DNA of 64,000 nucleotides from Chitiniphilus purpureus (GTDB lineage: Bacteria; Pseudomonadota; Gammaproteobacteria; Burkholderiales; Chitinibacteraceae): the NCBI RefSeq assembly GCF_025642115.1, contig NZ_CP106753.1:2937501-3001500 (forward strand), in the 5' to 3' direction. The position numbers were made by a program, and so were the translations under genes. The notes under the pieces were generated by a model, which had not been told where the DNA came from, searched no databases, and saw only the letters and a list, made by a program, of their open reading frames with translations. Below, in pieces: positions 54,851-63,560 of this stretch; positions within the stretch are counted from its first letter, which is position 1, and each line of letters begins with the position of its first letter.

Positions 54851-56890
54851 ATGGCCGGCTTTCGACAGCGCCCGATCGTCGAGCGCATCCTTGCGCTCGG
54901 CTTTGTCGTCTGTTTCGCGATCTTCGGTGTGCTGATCATGTTCACCAGCTTCAGCGTGCGCCATACCGCGCTGGACGTGGTGGACAAGGAGCTGAACGAT
55001 CAGCTCAAGCTGGTCAAGGGTACGCTGGACGTCGCCTATCGCGGCGCGGTGCTGCGCTCGCGCGGCAGTCTTGAGCTCTTCGCCCGACAGCTGCCCGGCC
55101 CGATCGAAGTAGGCACCGAACCGGTGCAGACGGGCGAGACGATGGCGCCGCTGGTCACTGCAGGTGGCGAGACCCTGAACGGCCGCATCGATCTGCTCGA
55201 GCGCTACAAGGCGCAAACGGGTGGCGAGGCCGCCATTGTCGTCAAGGATGCCCAGGGGCACTGGCGCCGGATCGCCACCTTGCTGAAAAAGGACGGCAAA
55301 TCCCAGGTGGGCAGCGAGGTGAAGCCGGATGACCCGGTGCCCCAGACCATTGCCCAGGGCCGGGACTATACCGGCCTGGTGCTGCGCAACGGCGAATACT
55401 TCATGACCCAGGCCACGCCGTTGCGCGATGCCGCCGGCAACGTCACCGGTTGGTACCAGGTGCGCACCGCGCTGAACGAAGAGATCGCGGTACTGCGCCA
55501 GATGCTCAAGGAAGTGGTGGTGGGCAAGACCGGGTATGTCTTTGTGCTCGCCCCCAGCAATGACGAGGGCGTGGCCCAGTTCATCAGCCACCCCACCCTG
55601 CAAGGCAAGATGGCCGGCGAGGTGCTGCAAGGCGAAGAGCTGGCCACGATCAAGCAGCTGGTGCAGACCCGCTCGGGCCGGCACACCTACAACTGGCCCA
55701 ATGCGCAGGGTGAGGCGGCGACCAAGATGATCGCCTATGCCGAACTGCCCGATTGGGGCTGGATCGTCGGCACCGGCAGCTTCGTCGACGAATTCATCGA
55801 GGACAGCATCGCACTGCGCAACCGCCTGCTGTGGCTGAGCGTGTTGCTGGGCCTTGTCACCCTGGCGCTGCTCTACCTGGGGCTGCGGCAACAATTGGCC
55901 CCGCTCGCCAGCATGGCCACGGTGGTCGACCGGTTCGGCAGCGGCGATCTGAAGGCCCGGATTCCGGGCCATCCGGACCCCGCCAGTCGCAATGAGATCG
56001 AGCGCCTGACGCTGGGCTTCAATGGTGCCGCGGAAAGGCTGGAGCACCTGGTGGCGCAGATCCGCACCACGGCCGAACAGGTGGAGCATACCGCGGCCTC
56101 GCTCGAAGACTCCGGCACGCGGATGAGCGAGGCAAGCCGGCACCAGAGCCAGTCGGCGACCAGCATGGCCAGCACAGTGGAGCAGATCTCCGTCAGCATC
56201 ACCCATATCGCCGACAACGCCGCCAGTGCCGCACAGGCCGGCCAGGCGGCGCTGACGACAGTGAACGATGGCCAGCAGAAGGTGGCGCAGATGCTCGGGC
56301 AGATGCGCGACATCGCCGAAGCGACACAGGGCGCGGCCGAGCGGGTCTCGCATCTGGGAGAGCGCTCCGGTGAAATCAGGCAGATCGTCGGCGTCATCAA
56401 GGAGATCGCCGATCAGACCAACCTGCTGGCACTCAACGCCGCGATCGAGGCGGCGCGGGCCGGCGAGCAGGGGCGTGGCTTTGCGGTGGTGGCCGACGAG
56501 GTACGCAAACTGGCCGAACGCACCGGGCAATCCACACAGCAGATCGGCAAGCTGATCGGCGATATCGTCAGCGAGACGCAGCAGATGTCCGACGAGATCA
56601 TCGGCGTGGCCAAGCTGATGGACCAGGGTGTGCTTACCGCCACCGATACCGACGACGTGCTCAAGACCGTGCAGCACCACACCAATGCCGTGAGCCGGGT
56701 GGTGACCGATATCGCCGGGGCCACGCGTGAGCAATCGTCGGCCACCGCGCAGCTGGCGCAGGGAGTGGATGAGGTGGCGCAACTGGCCGAGAAGAACAAC
56801 GGCACGGCCGCCGCCAACCGCGATGCGACCACCGAACTGCGCTCGCAGGCCCAGACCTTGCGTGGCAGGATGGCGGTGTTCAAGCTCTAG
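54851..56890 (+). CDS. Methyl-accepting chemotaxis protein with Cache sensor
   Basis: A 679-residue chemoreceptor. First membrane segment about residues 12-32, then a periplasmic sensor of about 280 residues with a Cache_3/Cache_2 layout ([15 protein letters not shown] and [18 protein letters not shown] are typical). Second segment near 318-340, HAMP, then a signalling coiled coil with the conserved tip [21 protein letters not shown]. Cache domains often bind amino acids or organic acids. A TTATAAC box about 35 bases upstream may be its -10. The tail has no CheR-binding pentapeptide. Confidence 0.94.
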   Translation: MAGFRQRPIVERILALGFVVCFAIFGVLIMFTSFSVRHTALDVVDKELNDQLKLVKGTLDVAYRGAVLRSRGSLELFARQLPGPIEVGTEPVQTGETMAPLVTAGGETLNGRIDLLERYKAQTGGEAAIVVKDAQGHWRRIATLLKKDGKSQVGSEVKPDDPVPQTIAQGRDYTGLVLRNGEYFMTQATPLRDAAGNVTGWYQVRTALNEEIAVLRQMLKEVVVGKTGYVFVLAPSNDEGVAQFISHPTLQGKMAGEVLQGEELATIKQLVQTRSGRHTYNWPNAQGEAATKMIAYAELPDWGWIVGTGSFVDEFIEDSIALRNRLLWLSVLLGLVTLALLYLGLRQQLAPLASMATVVDRFGSGDLKARIPGHPDPASRNEIERLTLGFNGAAERLEHLVAQIRTTAEQVEHTAASLEDSGTRMSEASRHQSQSATSMASTVEQISVSITHIADNAASAAQAGQAALTTVNDGQQKVAQMLGQMRDIAEATQGAAERVSHLGERSGEIRQIVGVIKEIADQTNLLALNAAIEAARAGEQGRGFAVVADEVRKLAERTGQSTQQIGKLIGDIVSETQQMSDEIIGVAKLMDQGVLTATDTDDVLKTVQHHTNAVSRVVTDIAGATREQSSATAQLAQGVDEVAQLAEKNNGTAAANRDATTELRSQAQTLRGRMAVFKL

Positions 56891-56944
56891 CCTGACTGCC
56901 ACACGCCGTGGCAGGCGCCACCCGACAGCAGGGTCGGCGCCGTG

Positions 56945-57499
56945 CTACAGCCCCTTCACCGCGTAGATGGCAAGCGTGTTACGCCAGTAGCCCTGGTAGT
57001 CCATGCCGCAGCCGAACAGGAAGCGGTCCTCCACCGAAAGGCCGACGAAATCGGCGGTCACGCCGGGTGCCTTGCGGTCGTGGCGCTTGTCGATCAGCAC
57101 CGCCACCAGCACCTCCTTGGCCCCCTGGCGCTTGCAGTAGTCGATCACCGCCGCCAGCGTATGCCCCTCGTCGAGGATGTCGTCGATGATCACCACACTG
57201 CGGCCCTTGAGCTCCTCGGTCGGCGGCACCTTCCAGTTGAGCGCGCCACCGCACGTTTCCTGCCGGTAGCGCGTGGCATGCAGGTAGGAGCACTCCAATG
57301 GAAAGCGCAACCGGGGCAGCAGGTGCCCGGCCACGATCAGACCGCCGTTCATGATCGTGTAGACGATGGGATTGCTGCTGGCGAGGCGCTCGGTCATCGC
57401 GGCGGCCATCGCGTCGAGCGCGGCGAGCACTTCGGCCTCCTGGTGCAGGCAATCGGCATTTTCGATGATGGTCAGGGCTTCGGGCAGTTCCAGCGTCAT
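56945..57499 (-). CDS. hpt: Hypoxanthine-guanine phosphoribosyltransferase
   Basis: Purine-salvage enzyme that makes IMP or GMP from hypoxanthine or guanine and PRPP. The 184-residue protein has the flexible-loop Ser-Tyr region (ECSYLHATRYRQ), the PRPP-binding motif VVIIDDILDEGHTL and VGLSVEDRFLFGCGMDYQGYWR for base recognition. ATG 57499 is preferred (AGGAAA upstream). Last gene of the operon NCS2 permease - apt - hpt. Confidence 0.92.
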   Translation of the reverse strand: MTLELPEALTIIENADCLHQEAEVLAALDAMAAAMTERLASSNPIVYTIMNGGLIVAGHLLPRLRFPLECSYLHATRYRQETCGGALNWKVPPTEELKGRSVVIIDDILDEGHTLAAVIDYCKRQGAKEVLVAVLIDKRHDRKAPGVTADFVGLSVEDRFLFGCGMDYQGYWRNTLAIYAVKGL

Positions 57500-57524
57500 G
57501 CTTTTTCCTGTTGGCAAGGGCGGC

Positions 57525-58079
57525 TCAATGGCCAGCGAAGTCGCAGATGGTGTAGAGCGGGATATGCTTTTCGGCGATCAACCTGGAGCCGCCGAGCTCC
57601 GGCAGATCGATGATGGCGGCAGCCTCCACGACAGTGGCGCCCAACCGTTGCAGCAGCTTGGCGGCGGCGATCATGGTGCCGCCGGTGGCCACCAGATCGT
57701 CGATCAGCAACACCCGGTCCCCGGGCTTGCAGGCGTCCGCATGGATCTCGACGGTGGCCGAGCCATATTCCAGCTCGTATTCCTCTGCCTCGGTCAGATA
57801 AGGCAGCTTGCCCTTCTTGCGGATCGGCACGAAACCCAGATTGAGTTCGTAGGCGACTACGGAACCCAGGATGAAACCGCGCGCGTCCACGCCGGCAACG
57901 AAGTCAAGCGTCATGTCCATATAGCGGTGCACAAAGGTGTCCACCAGCAGCCGGAAGCTCTTGGGGTCCTGCAACAGCGGCGTGATGTCGCGGAACATCA
58001 CGCCCGGCTCCGGCCAATCCGGCACCGTGCGGATGCGGGACCGCAGATAGTCGGCATACCACGGCTTGGGATCACTCAT
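57525..58079 (-). CDS. apt: Adenine phosphoribosyltransferase
   Basis: Makes AMP from adenine and PRPP. The 184-residue protein has [46 protein letters not shown] and the PRPP motif [13 protein letters not shown], all diagnostic for APRT. ATG 58079 starts at the family N-terminus and lies 10 bases after the permease gene; hpt follows 25 bases later. Confidence 0.96.
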   Translation of the reverse strand: MSDPKPWYADYLRSRIRTVPDWPEPGVMFRDITPLLQDPKSFRLLVDTFVHRYMDMTLDFVAGVDARGFILGSVVAYELNLGFVPIRKKGKLPYLTEAEEYELEYGSATVEIHADACKPGDRVLLIDDLVATGGTMIAAAKLLQRLGATVVEAAAIIDLPELGGSRLIAEKHIPLYTICDFAGH

Positions 58080-58089
58080 GCCGGATCTC

Positions 58090-59382
58090 TCAAGGGAAGA
58101 AAGCGAACTTGACCACCCACAGCGCAGCAATCACCACCACCGCCGGGGTCAGATCGCGCCATCGGCCTGCCAGCAGCTTGACCATCACATAGCTGATGAA
58201 ACCGAACGCGATACCGTCGGCGATCGAGAAGGTGAACGGCATGGCCAGTGCGGTCATCACCGCCGGTGCCGATTCGGTCAGGTCACCCCACTCGATCTCC
58301 GCCAGCCCCCGGGCCATCAGCACCGCCACATAACACAATGCCGGCGCGGTCGCGTAGGCGGGCACTGTCGCCGCCAGCGGCGACAGGAACAGCGCCGCCA
58401 GGAACAGCAATGCCACCACCACGGCCGTCAGACCGGTGCGCCCGCCCACCGCGGTACCCGCGGCCGATTCGATATACGCAGTGGTCGACGAGGTGCCCAT
58501 CGCGGCACCGGCCGAGATCGCCACCGAATCGGCCAGCAGGGCCTTCTTCAGCCGCGGCAGCTTGCCGTCCTTGTCCAGCAACCCGGCGCGGTGCGATACC
58601 CCGACCAGCGTGCCGGTGGTATCGAACAGATCGACGAAGAAGAACACGAACACCACGCCCAGCAAGCCGACGTTGAGCGCGCTGGCGATATCCATCTGCA
58701 TCAGCGTGGGCGCCAGCGAGGGCGGCGGCGAAAACACGCCCTTGAACTCGGACAGCCCGAGCGCCACCGACAGCACGGTCACGGTCAGGATGCCGATGAT
58801 GATCGACCCGTGCACGCGGCGGTATTCCAGCGCCACGATCAGAAAGAAGCCGAAGATCGCCAGCAGCGTGGTCGGTGCGTGGATACGGCCCAAGGTCACC
58901 AGGGTTTCCGGGTGGCTGACGATCACGCCGGCATTCTTGAGCGCGATGATGGCAAGAAAGAAGCCCACCCCTGCCGAAATCGCAAACTTCAGCGACTGCG
59001 GGATGGCGTTGACGATGGCCTCACGCACCTTGAACAGGCTGACGGCCAGGAAGATGATGCCCGAGAGGAACACCGCACCCAGCGCCACCTGCCACGGCAC
59101 GCCCATGCCCTTGACCACGGTGAAGGTGAAATAGGCGTTCAAGCCCATGCCGGGCGCGAGTGCGATCGGATAGTTGGCCACCAGCCCCATGATGGCGGTG
59201 CCCAATGCCGCCGCGAGGCAGGTGGCGACGAACACCGCGTTGAAATCCATGCCGGTGAGCGACAGGATGCCCGGGTTGACAAAGACGATATAGGCCATCG
59301 TCAGGAACGTGGTGAAGCCGGCCAACACCTCGGTACGCACGGTGGTACCGTGTTCCTTTAGCCTGAAAAACGATTCCAGCAT
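58090..59382 (-). CDS. NCS2-family purine permease (AzgA/GhxP-like)
   Basis: A 430-residue inner-membrane carrier with about 12 hydrophobic segments. The starting sequence [42 protein letters not shown] and [21 protein letters not shown] are signatures of AzgA-like purine/H+ symporters for adenine, guanine or hypoxanthine. First gene of the operon with apt and hpt, so uptake and phosphoribosylation are coupled. I see no purine riboswitch in the 66 bases upstream. Confidence 0.94.
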   Translation of the reverse strand: MLESFFRLKEHGTTVRTEVLAGFTTFLTMAYIVFVNPGILSLTGMDFNAVFVATCLAAALGTAIMGLVANYPIALAPGMGLNAYFTFTVVKGMGVPWQVALGAVFLSGIIFLAVSLFKVREAIVNAIPQSLKFAISAGVGFFLAIIALKNAGVIVSHPETLVTLGRIHAPTTLLAIFGFFLIVALEYRRVHGSIIIGILTVTVLSVALGLSEFKGVFSPPPSLAPTLMQMDIASALNVGLLGVVFVFFFVDLFDTTGTLVGVSHRAGLLDKDGKLPRLKKALLADSVAISAGAAMGTSSTTAYIESAAGTAVGGRTGLTAVVVALLFLAALFLSPLAATVPAYATAPALCYVAVLMARGLAEIEWGDLTESAPAVMTALAMPFTFSIADGIAFGFISYVMVKLLAGRWRDLTPAVVVIAALWVVKFAFFP

Positions 59383-59448
59383 CCGGTTTCTCTCCCCGCG
59401 GAACTTCTGATCTATTTGTCGGTTGGTTACCAGAAACCTGTCTGCACG

Positions 59449-60015
59449 CTAGACGCCCACCTGCGCCAGCGCAAGCACGCCCAGCACCGCAAACACCGCT
59501 GCGGCCGCAAACCGCACGTAGCGCAGCAGGCCAAGACGCGCCGAGAGCCACCGTCCCAGCCATACAGCGGGCACATTGGCGATCATCATGCCGGCGGTGG
59601 TGCCGACCACCACGACCCACAACGGCGAGTATTTCACAGCCAGGGCAATTGTGGCGACTTGGGTCTTATCCCCAATCTCGGCCAGGAAGAAGGCGACCGT
59701 GGTGGTCAGAAACGCACCCCGGGCCTTGACCGGCGTGGCGTTCTCATCGATTTGATCCGGAATACAGGCCCATAGGGCAATGGCCAGAAAGCCGATGCCG
59801 ACGATCCAGCGCACGATGACCGGATCGACCAGCGCAGCCAGCCACTGGCCGAGCCAGGCGGCGGCAAAATGATTGAGCAAGGTGGCGACCAGCACGCCGG
59901 CGACGATGGGCCATGGGCGGCCGAACCGTGCGGCGAGGATCAGCGCCAGCAACTGGGTCTTGTCGCCGATCTCGGCCAGCGCGACCACGCCGGTGCAAAG
60001 CAGGAATGCATCCAT
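59449..60015 (-). CDS. GDT1/TMEM165 (UPF0016) family manganese exporter
   Basis: A 188-residue inner-membrane protein with six predicted segments and the two family signatures EIGDKTQ, one in each half (residues 15-21 and about 112-118), the cation-binding motif. Bacterial members (MneA of Vibrio) export manganese. The gene is preceded by a yybP-ykoY manganese riboswitch, which fits induction by excess manganese. ATG 60015 has GGAG close upstream, next to a strong stem. Confidence 0.93.
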   Translation of the reverse strand: MDAFLLCTGVVALAEIGDKTQLLALILAARFGRPWPIVAGVLVATLLNHFAAAWLGQWLAALVDPVIVRWIVGIGFLAIALWACIPDQIDENATPVKARGAFLTTTVAFFLAEIGDKTQVATIALAVKYSPLWVVVVGTTAGMMIANVPAVWLGRWLSARLGLLRYVRFAAAAVFAVLGVLALAQVGV

Positions 60016-60026
60016 AAGCGGCTCCA

Positions 60027-60063
60027 GGGGGCAGGCAGGACGAGGCCGCGCGCGGCTGCCCCC
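60027..60063 (-). promoter_or_regulatory. Expression-platform stem next to the exporter ribosome site
   Basis: GGGGGCAG (60027-60034) and CTGCCCCC (60056-60063) form a perfect 8-bp stem whose 3' side ends a few bases before the GGAG ribosome site. It lies between the riboswitch and the start codon, so it is a candidate on/off switch for translation or a terminator; it lacks a long T-run. Confidence 0.55.
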
Positions 60064-60079
60064 GGAGCACCGTGCACGT

Positions 60080-60200
60080 CCTCAGGTCTTGCCAGGCGCC
60101 GATGCGCCGGATGCGCCACGGGCGATTGCCCGAGTATGTTGACGCCTCCATCCGCTGCGGATCGCTCCACGCGGTCGGCTACTCCCCCGAAGGAGTAAAG
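60080..60200 (-). promoter_or_regulatory. yybP-ykoY manganese riboswitch
   Basis: Minus-strand RNA with the conserved parts of the yybP-ykoY class: GGGGGAGTAGCCG after an ACTCC-TTCG-GGAGT hairpin at the 5' end (60173-60196), the loop sequence GTCAACATACTCG (60130-60142), a GCCCGTGGC stem region and the 3' AAGACC. It begins just downstream of a good promoter. This class binds manganese(II) and usually turns on exporter genes such as the one downstream. Confidence 0.85.
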
Positions 60201-60206
60201 CGCGCC

Positions 60207-60235
60207 AGTCTAGCCAAGCCCCCTTGCCAGCGCAA
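60207..60235 (-). promoter_or_regulatory. Promoter of the riboswitch-exporter unit
   Basis: -35 TTGCGC (60230-60235) and -10 TAGACT (60207-60212) with 17-base spacing on the minus strand; the expected start near 60200 is exactly where the riboswitch begins. Confidence 0.65.
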
Positions 60236-60254
60236 TCGCGAATGTTGTCCTGGA

Positions 60255-60764
60255 TCAGTGTTGCAGCACCAACTGCTCACGTACGTGCGCAAGCAGGCCG
60301 GCGCAGCCGTCCTCCACCAGGTCGAGCACGTGCTCGAACCCTTCGGCACCGCCATAGTAGGGGTCCGGCACCTCGCGTTCACCATGCCGGGTGGCGAACT
60401 CCAGGAACAGCCTGACCTTGTGCCGGTACGCAGCCGGACACTGACGCTGCAGCAACGCCAAGTGTCCCCGATCCATCGCCAGCACCAGATCGAAACGGGC
60501 GAAATCGCCGGATGCCACTTCGCGCGCGCGTAGGCTGCACAGGTCATAACCGCGCTTGACCGCATGCGCCTGGGTGCGGCGGTCGGGCGCTTCACCGATG
60601 TGGTAGTCATGCGTGCCGGCCGAATCGACTTCCACCCTGTCCTGCAGGCCGGCCTGCCGTACGAGATGACGCAACACACCGTCTGCGGTGGGGCTGCGGC
60701 ATATGTTGCCGGTGCAGATGAACAATACCGAGAATCTTTCCTTTTTTATCATGATGTTATCCAT
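60255..60764 (-). CDS. Low-molecular-weight protein-tyrosine phosphatase
   Basis: A 169-residue phosphatase with the P-loop CTGNICRSP (Cys-x5-Arg) near the N-terminus and the general-acid segment VPDPYYGGAEGFEHVLDLVE. Such enzymes remove phosphate from tyrosines of capsule-synthesis kinases or from arginines/small molecules; no capsule genes are here. ATG 60764 is used, with TTG immediately upstream as an alternative and MIKKER at codon 6 another. A good promoter (TTGAAC-N16-TAATAG, 60784-60811) lies upstream. Confidence 0.9.
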   Translation of the reverse strand: MDNIMIKKERFSVLFICTGNICRSPTADGVLRHLVRQAGLQDRVEVDSAGTHDYHIGEAPDRRTQAHAVKRGYDLCSLRAREVASGDFARFDLVLAMDRGHLALLQRQCPAAYRHKVRLFLEFATRHGEREVPDPYYGGAEGFEHVLDLVEDGCAGLLAHVREQLVLQH

Positions 60765-60783
60765 CAAATCGGAGCACTCTCAT

Positions 60784-60811
60784 CTATTAGAACACGTCAA
60801 ATCGCGTTCAA
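60784..60811 (-). promoter_or_regulatory. Promoter of the tyrosine-phosphatase gene
   Basis: -35 TTGAAC (60806-60811) and -10 TAATAG (60784-60789) on the minus strand, 16-base spacer, in an A/T-rich stretch 20 bases upstream of the start. Confidence 0.45.
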
Positions 60812-60901
60812 ATGAATCAATACCTTGGCTATCCATCGTTGACCCGCCTGGGTTTGGAGAAGAGGCACCGGGAATGCCCGGCTCCACTTGGCCCAAAGCC
60901 C

Positions 60902-60940
60902 AAAAGAAAACGGCCCGCGCCGGATGGCAAGCGGGCCGTT
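60902..60940 (-). terminator. Intrinsic terminator of the Tim44-domain gene
   Basis: AACGGCCCGC (60909-60918) and GCGGGCCGTT (60931-60940) pair, and on the minus strand the stem runs into TTTTCTTTTG. It lies 16 bases after the stop. Confidence 0.75.
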
Positions 60941-60955
60941 GCTCATCAGGCCAGA

Positions 60956-61816
60956 TCAGATGTTCTGCTGGATCCCGGCCACCACCCAGCCGTGCCGGCC
61001 GTCGTGCGGCTTGGTCAGGTGCCAGGTTTCGTCGAACGGCGTGGGCGCCGCATTCCGCTCCTCGCGGATCAACCCCGAGAAGCGCACGCTGGTGACATAG
61101 CGCGGCCCTTCGTCGACGCATTCGATCACCTGGGCATGCAGCTCCACCACGTCGGTGGTCTGCGGCACGGTGCCACGCTCGGCCAACTGCAGCTTCACCT
61201 CTGCGAACATCTCGGGCGATGTGAAGGTCCGAATGTCTTCCAAATCGCCCGCATCATAAGCAGCCTGCAACCGGATGAAGTTTCGCTTGGCTTCGCGTGC
61301 AAAGCCTTCGCCATCAAAGCCAGGGGGCAAGGAAGGGGTAGCGAATGCGGACGCGCCGCCTGCTCCGCCAGCCAGGCCCGCGGTAGGCATCACCGGGTCC
61401 TTGGCGGCGCCAGGCATCGGCGCCAATTGCGCGGGGCCTGCTGCGTATTGCAGCGGTGGCGCACTACGCGGCTGTGCACGTCGCATCAGCCAGCGCACCA
61501 CCAGCACCACCGCCAGCACCAGGAGCGCCAGCATCACGAAATTGGCGAAGCCTTCGCCAAGGCCCAGATGGGAGAACAATGCCGCCAGCCCCAAGCCGGC
61601 CGCCAGGCCGGCAATGGGGCCGAGCCAGGAATTCTTGCGGGGCGTCGCGCCGACCGGCTGTTGCGGGCGGACCGGCGCCTGGTCGACATTGCGCTGTGGC
61701 GCGGTGCGCTGCATGCCCGAAGACTTGCCGCCGCCAAAACGCCGGGCCTCGGCATCCTCGGCAATCGCACCCAGCCCGACCAGCATGGCAAAGACGGCAA
61801 TCAATAAACGTTTCAT
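60956..61816 (-). CDS. Tim44-domain membrane protein
   Basis: A 286-residue protein. Signal-like N-terminus (about 1-22), a Gly/Arg/Gln-rich linker, one or two hydrophobic segments (about 65-110, IAGLAAGLGLAALFSHLGLG and FVMLALLVLAVVLVVRW) and a C-terminal Tim44/Tim44-like lipid-associated domain (about 165-286) with FIRLQAAYDAGDLEDIRTFTSPEMFAEV. In bacteria such proteins are anchored in the inner membrane and of unknown function. A GGGAG ribosome site precedes the ATG and a clear terminator follows. Confidence 0.88.
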   Translation of the reverse strand: MKRLLIAVFAMLVGLGAIAEDAEARRFGGGKSSGMQRTAPQRNVDQAPVRPQQPVGATPRKNSWLGPIAGLAAGLGLAALFSHLGLGEGFANFVMLALLVLAVVLVVRWLMRRAQPRSAPPLQYAAGPAQLAPMPGAAKDPVMPTAGLAGGAGGASAFATPSLPPGFDGEGFAREAKRNFIRLQAAYDAGDLEDIRTFTSPEMFAEVKLQLAERGTVPQTTDVVELHAQVIECVDEGPRYVTSVRFSGLIREERNAAPTPFDETWHLTKPHDGRHGWVVAGIQQNI

Positions 61817-61925
61817 CTCGACGGATCTCCCTGCTCAACTCTGATTTTCCAACCGCTGGCAGCGGTGGCTGCCATCGGACCTTGCCCCATCAGGATAGTT
61901 CATTCAGGCATGCGCGCGCACGCTG

Positions 61926-62132
61926 TCACGATGACCTTTCCGGGTCGTACAGTGTGCCTGTCTCATGGTCGAACGGCTTTTGCAGCGCCACATCTACGCG
62001 GTGCACGCCGGGCAGTGCATCCGGTACAGACAGGATGCGTGCATGCAAGGCGCGGTGCCAGGACAGATCCGCCTGCTCCGGGAACACACGACGCCAGGCA
62101 ACGGCGCGCCGCAGCGCAAGATTCAGATCCAT
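61926..62132 (-). CDS. 68-residue protein, unknown
   Basis: A small gene with an ideal ribosome site (AGGAGG at 62138-62143, 5 bases before ATG 62132), which makes it likely to be real. The product is amphipathic with no membrane segment: it begins MDLNLALRRAVAWRRVFPEQ, and ends KPFDHETGTLYDPERSS. I do not recognise it. It lies between hisC and the Tim44 gene on the same strand, 197 bases downstream of hisC. Confidence 0.65.
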   Translation of the reverse strand: MDLNLALRRAVAWRRVFPEQADLSWHRALHARILSVPDALPGVHRVDVALQKPFDHETGTLYDPERSS

Positions 62133-62329
62133 GATCGCCTCCTATGCAAACCCACTGAGCGCGGGCGCGCGGCACCATCAATATCGGGGCCGGTGCACCC
62201 ACATGGGGACCCCGGCGTCGAATGGCGGCACCGCACGTCAAAGTCTGCCGCGAAGATCGGGGGACAGAGTCTGAGAGCATGGACGAGCGCCTGGCGTTCA
62301 GCTTGCCCGATCGCCGGTCTCCTGGCCCC

Positions 62330-63430
62330 TCAGTCCCCCAGCGCCTCTTCCAGCACGGCGATGAAACGGGCGTTCTCATCGGGCAGGCCGATCGAGACGC
62401 GCAACGAATCGGGCATGCCGTAACCGGCCAACGGGCGCACGATCACCCCGCGTTCCAGCATGAAGCGGTTCAGCGCCGGCGCATCGCCACAGTGGAACGT
62501 CACGAAGTTGGCCACACTGGGAATGAAGCTCAACCCGAGCCGGACCAAGGCGCTGGTCACTTGCTGCATGCCATCGTTGTTCAGGCGCACCGAGTCGGCG
62601 AGGAATACCGAGTCATCGAGCGCGGCGCAGGCGGCGACCTGAGCGAGCAGATTGACATTGAACGGCTGCCGGACGCGATTGAGGATATCGGCCACGGCGG
62701 GGCTCGCCAGGCCGAAGCCGACACGCAGCCCCGCAAGGCCGTACGCCTTGGAGAAGGTACGTACCACGATCAGATTGGGAAAACGGCTCAGCCAATGCAG
62801 CGAATCGCTGCGCCTCTCGCGCGGCAGGTATTCGGTGTAGGCCTCGTCCAGCACCACCAGCACGTCTTGCGGGCAACCTTCGAGAAACTCCACCAGATCG
62901 CCGGGCCGGGCCAGCGTTCCGGTCGGATTGTTGGGGTTGGCGATCCAGACGATCTTGGTCCCAGGGCGGATGGCCTCGCGCATCGCGGCCAGATCGTGCC
63001 CGTAGTCCTGCGCACGTACTTCGATGCCGCCGGCGCCACATGCCTGGGTGACCAGGGGATACACCGCGAACGCATACTGGGAATACACCGAGGAGTCGGC
63101 TGGGGTCAGGAAGGCACGCGCAATCAGCTCAAGCACATCATTGGAGCCGTTGCCAAGTACGATGCACTCGGGCGCCACCCCGAATTTCTGGGCGATCCTG
63201 GCCTTGAGCTCGAAACCGTTGCCGTCCGGATAGCGCGCCGACTCGGCCAACGTGCGTTCCACCGCGGCACGTGCCAGCGGGCTCATGCCCAGCGGATTTT
63301 CATTGGAGGCCAGCTTGATGATGCGGGCCGGGTCCAGATTCATCTCACGCGCCAGTTCCGCGATCGGTTTGCCAGGCTGGTAAGGGGCGATGGCGCGGAC
63401 ATGGTCCGGGGCAAGCTGCTGCAATGACAT
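62330..63430 (-). CDS. hisC: Histidinol-phosphate aminotransferase
   Basis: A 366-residue class I/II PLP aminotransferase of histidine synthesis. Features are LASNENPLGMSPLARAA, NGSNDVLELIARAFL, the substrate Asn-Pro segment WIANPNNPTGT, the Tyr in LDEAYTEYLP and the Schiff-base lysine in VRTFSKAYGLAGLRVG. ATG 63430 gives the family N-terminus; the frame upstream of it overlaps the LOG gene and is not family-like. The gene stands apart from other his genes except the hisN-type phosphatase at 37 kb. Confidence 0.94.
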   Translation of the reverse strand: MSLQQLAPDHVRAIAPYQPGKPIAELAREMNLDPARIIKLASNENPLGMSPLARAAVERTLAESARYPDGNGFELKARIAQKFGVAPECIVLGNGSNDVLELIARAFLTPADSSVYSQYAFAVYPLVTQACGAGGIEVRAQDYGHDLAAMREAIRPGTKIVWIANPNNPTGTLARPGDLVEFLEGCPQDVLVVLDEAYTEYLPRERRSDSLHWLSRFPNLIVVRTFSKAYGLAGLRVGFGLASPAVADILNRVRQPFNVNLLAQVAACAALDDSVFLADSVRLNNDGMQQVTSALVRLGLSFIPSVANFVTFHCGDAPALNRFMLERGVIVRPLAGYGMPDSLRVSIGLPDENARFIAVLEEALGD

Positions 63431-63560
63431 GATCGATCCGACGGGCAGGTGGAAAAACCGCCAGTGTACCGGGCGCCAGCGGTGCCGAACCAGCAGCGGC
63501 GTCACAGCCTGGCAGGCCCGCCCTTCCGGCGGCCAAGGGCACGCCAGCGATGACGCGCGG

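Noticed and set aside
54383..56902. 839-codon open frame on the minus strand
   Set aside because: It lies opposite anmK and the Cache chemoreceptor, whose conserved motifs are clear. Long antisense frames are expected at this GC content, and the translation has low-complexity His/Gly/Leu-rich composition.
58066..59361. 431-codon plus-strand open frame
   Set aside because: Antisense to the purine permease; Arg/Gln/His-rich shadow translation.
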